A stretch of 64,000 bases of DNA from Erigeron canadensis (lineage: Eukaryota > Streptophyta > Magnoliopsida > Asterales > Asteraceae), in the NCBI RefSeq assembly GCF_010389155.1, contig NC_057761.1, forward strand, positions 7,690,501 to 7,754,500, written 5' to 3'. Numbering within the stretch: position 1 is the first letter of the stretch; each line of letters opens with the position of its first letter. The notes beneath the pieces are model-generated. The model was not told the origin of the DNA. It made no database searches and saw only the letters and a program-made list of their open reading frames with translations. Positions 63,163 to 64,000 of the stretch are shown here, in pieces. The translations under genes were made by a program, and so were the position numbers.

Positions 63163-63508
63163 GCTCCAACGAGCAATTCCGTTGATATGTCCATATCGTA
63201 GTGGCCGGGTTTCAATTTGTGTTGCTCCAACGAGCAAATTCATCCACAAGCTTATACTGTAGTGACCGGTTTCATTAATAAAAAGCTCCAACGAGCAATT
63301 TCATTCATAAGGCCACACCGTAGTGGCCGGTTTCTTTAGTTTATTGTCTTACAATAATGAGCAGTTCCTCTAATCAAAAGCTCCAACGAGCAATTTCATT
63401 CATAAGCCCATACCGTAATGGCCGATTTCGATTCGTACAATTTTTTTTCTCTTTTTGCTCCAATGAGCAACCTATTTGTTTTTCTTTTCTTTTTGCTCCA
63501 ACGAGCAA
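63163..63508 (+). repeat. Tandem array with hairpin core GCTCCAACGAGCAA
   Basis: The core occurs at 63163, 63224, 63285, 63380, 63457 and 63495 (spacings 61, 61, 95, 77 and 38). Most copies are preceded by a GTAGTGGCCGG-type block. GCTC-CAAC-GAGC is self-complementary and extends to TTGCTC..GAGCAA in several copies. A related CTTGCTCCACCGAGCAAAAG lies at 62845. Confidence 0.85.
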
Positions 63509-63710
63509 CCTATTTATTTTTTCATCAAATTTTTAGCCCTTCAGTCGGGTTCTTCGCTACCTCAAAAACAAGATCAGTAGCCAAAGATCAATGTTTCAAG
63601 TTCAAGACCAAGATGTGGTCAATCATCTTGCGGGGGCGTATTAAGGAAGTTTTCTACAAATTCAAGTCCAAGATTGGCTTCCCTTACGGGTCAGCCATCT
63701 TGTGGGGGCG

Positions 63711-63902
63711 TATTAAGATTATTACCTAGTTTAAGTATAATTTCCTAGTTATATTATATTTAGTAGATTGATATCTTTTATATATTTAGTAGATTATAGT
63801 CTCCAAATAATTCGTTGTCTTTACTTGATGAACAAGTTATACATTGGCTATATAAAGCCCTTCATTGTATTAATAATATTAAGAACAATTCACATTACAA
63901 TA
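63711..63902 (+). repeat. Right LTR of the small element, 192 bp
   Basis: Collinear with 62501-62693. It starts TATTAAGATTATTACCTAG and ends CACATTACAATA, followed by the CTATC duplication. A second GGGGGCGTATTAAG stretch at 63631-63646 duplicates the junction sequence. Confidence 0.8.
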
Positions 63903-63907
63903 CTATC

Positions 63908-64000
63908 TCTAAATATATTTATACTTTGAATTATTTGAGTTGAAACTGATTATGGTTTTTCGATATTGATTTGGTTTGTAATCAAATCAAATTTGCACAT
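63908..64000. other. End of window, no feature recognised
   Basis: AT-rich sequence only. Confidence 0.5.

Larger units (their letters stand above)
62501..63902 (+). mobile_element. Small non-autonomous LTR retrotransposon, 1.4 kb, interior made of hairpin repeats
   Basis: Two collinear terminal repeats of about 193 bp flank a 1.0 kb interior, and the 5 bp CTATC lies on both sides (62496-62500 and 63903-63907). TATCAGAG at 62697-62704, just after the left LTR, matches part of the initiator-Met primer site, and a GTGGGGGCG purine tract lies directly before the right LTR. The LTRs differ at about ten positions. The ends read TATT..AATA rather than TG..CA. No polymerase is present. A short frame at 62921 (MAESSKSTNFKQ) looks like a Copia gag start, so I infer a deletion derivative of a Copia element. 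Confidence 0.8.

Noticed and set aside
63163..63508. CRISPR-like regularly spaced repeats
   Set aside because: Unit spacing is irregular, spacers are related to each other, the array lies between LTRs, and the genome is a plant's.

Overview
This is a plant nuclear window: long AT-rich intergenic DNA, genes split by GT..AG introns, single-gene transcription units on both strands, and many LTR, TIR and foldback repeats. Protein similarity suggests a eudicot, probably an asterid; this is a judgement from memory and I cannot name the species. No operons, CRISPR arrays, tRNA or rRNA genes were seen.

Five protein genes are supported. (1) An intronless SMT2-type sterol 24-C-methyltransferase on the minus strand (5516-6592). 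(2) The mitochondrial F1-ATPase gamma subunit on the plus strand (26467-31758, nine coding exons). (3) An RBM39/CAPER-type splicing factor with three RRMs on the plus strand (36580-47223, thirteen coding exons plus a leader intron). (4) The 26S proteasome lid subunit RPN3 on the plus strand (50211-54808, eight coding exons plus a leader intron). (5) A TRAPPC2L vesicle-tethering subunit on the minus strand (57005-61198), built from five short exons that are easy to miss. I joined exons by hand. In all four spliced genes every intron obeys GT..AG, the reading frame stays open, and the predicted lengths (327, 627, 490 and 143 residues) fit the families. These are unrelated housekeeping genes, not a functional cluster.

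The left 26 kb is repeat-rich. It holds relics of a P1B-type ATPase and an RPA-like OB-fold gene, and a near-perfect foldback of about 530 bp beside the SMT2 3' end. Its largest feature is a 10.9 kb Ty3/gypsy chromovirus (Tekay-like) with 2.2 kb LTRs, a TCTAG target duplication, an initiator-Met primer site and a broken gag-pol carrying a chromodomain. It also has an extra open frame before gag that ends in a membrane segment. It sits nested inside an older gag relic.

The right part carries compact non-autonomous elements with readable boundaries. They are a 757 bp hAT-like element with an exact 8 bp target duplication, a 915 bp PIF/Harbinger-like element, and a 1.4 kb LTR element with 193 bp LTRs whose interior is an array of small hairpins. 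Introns hold further small inverted-repeat elements. The strongest candidates for something undescribed are the pre-gag membrane frame of the Tekay-like element and the hairpin-array LTR element. I saw no clearly new gene system.
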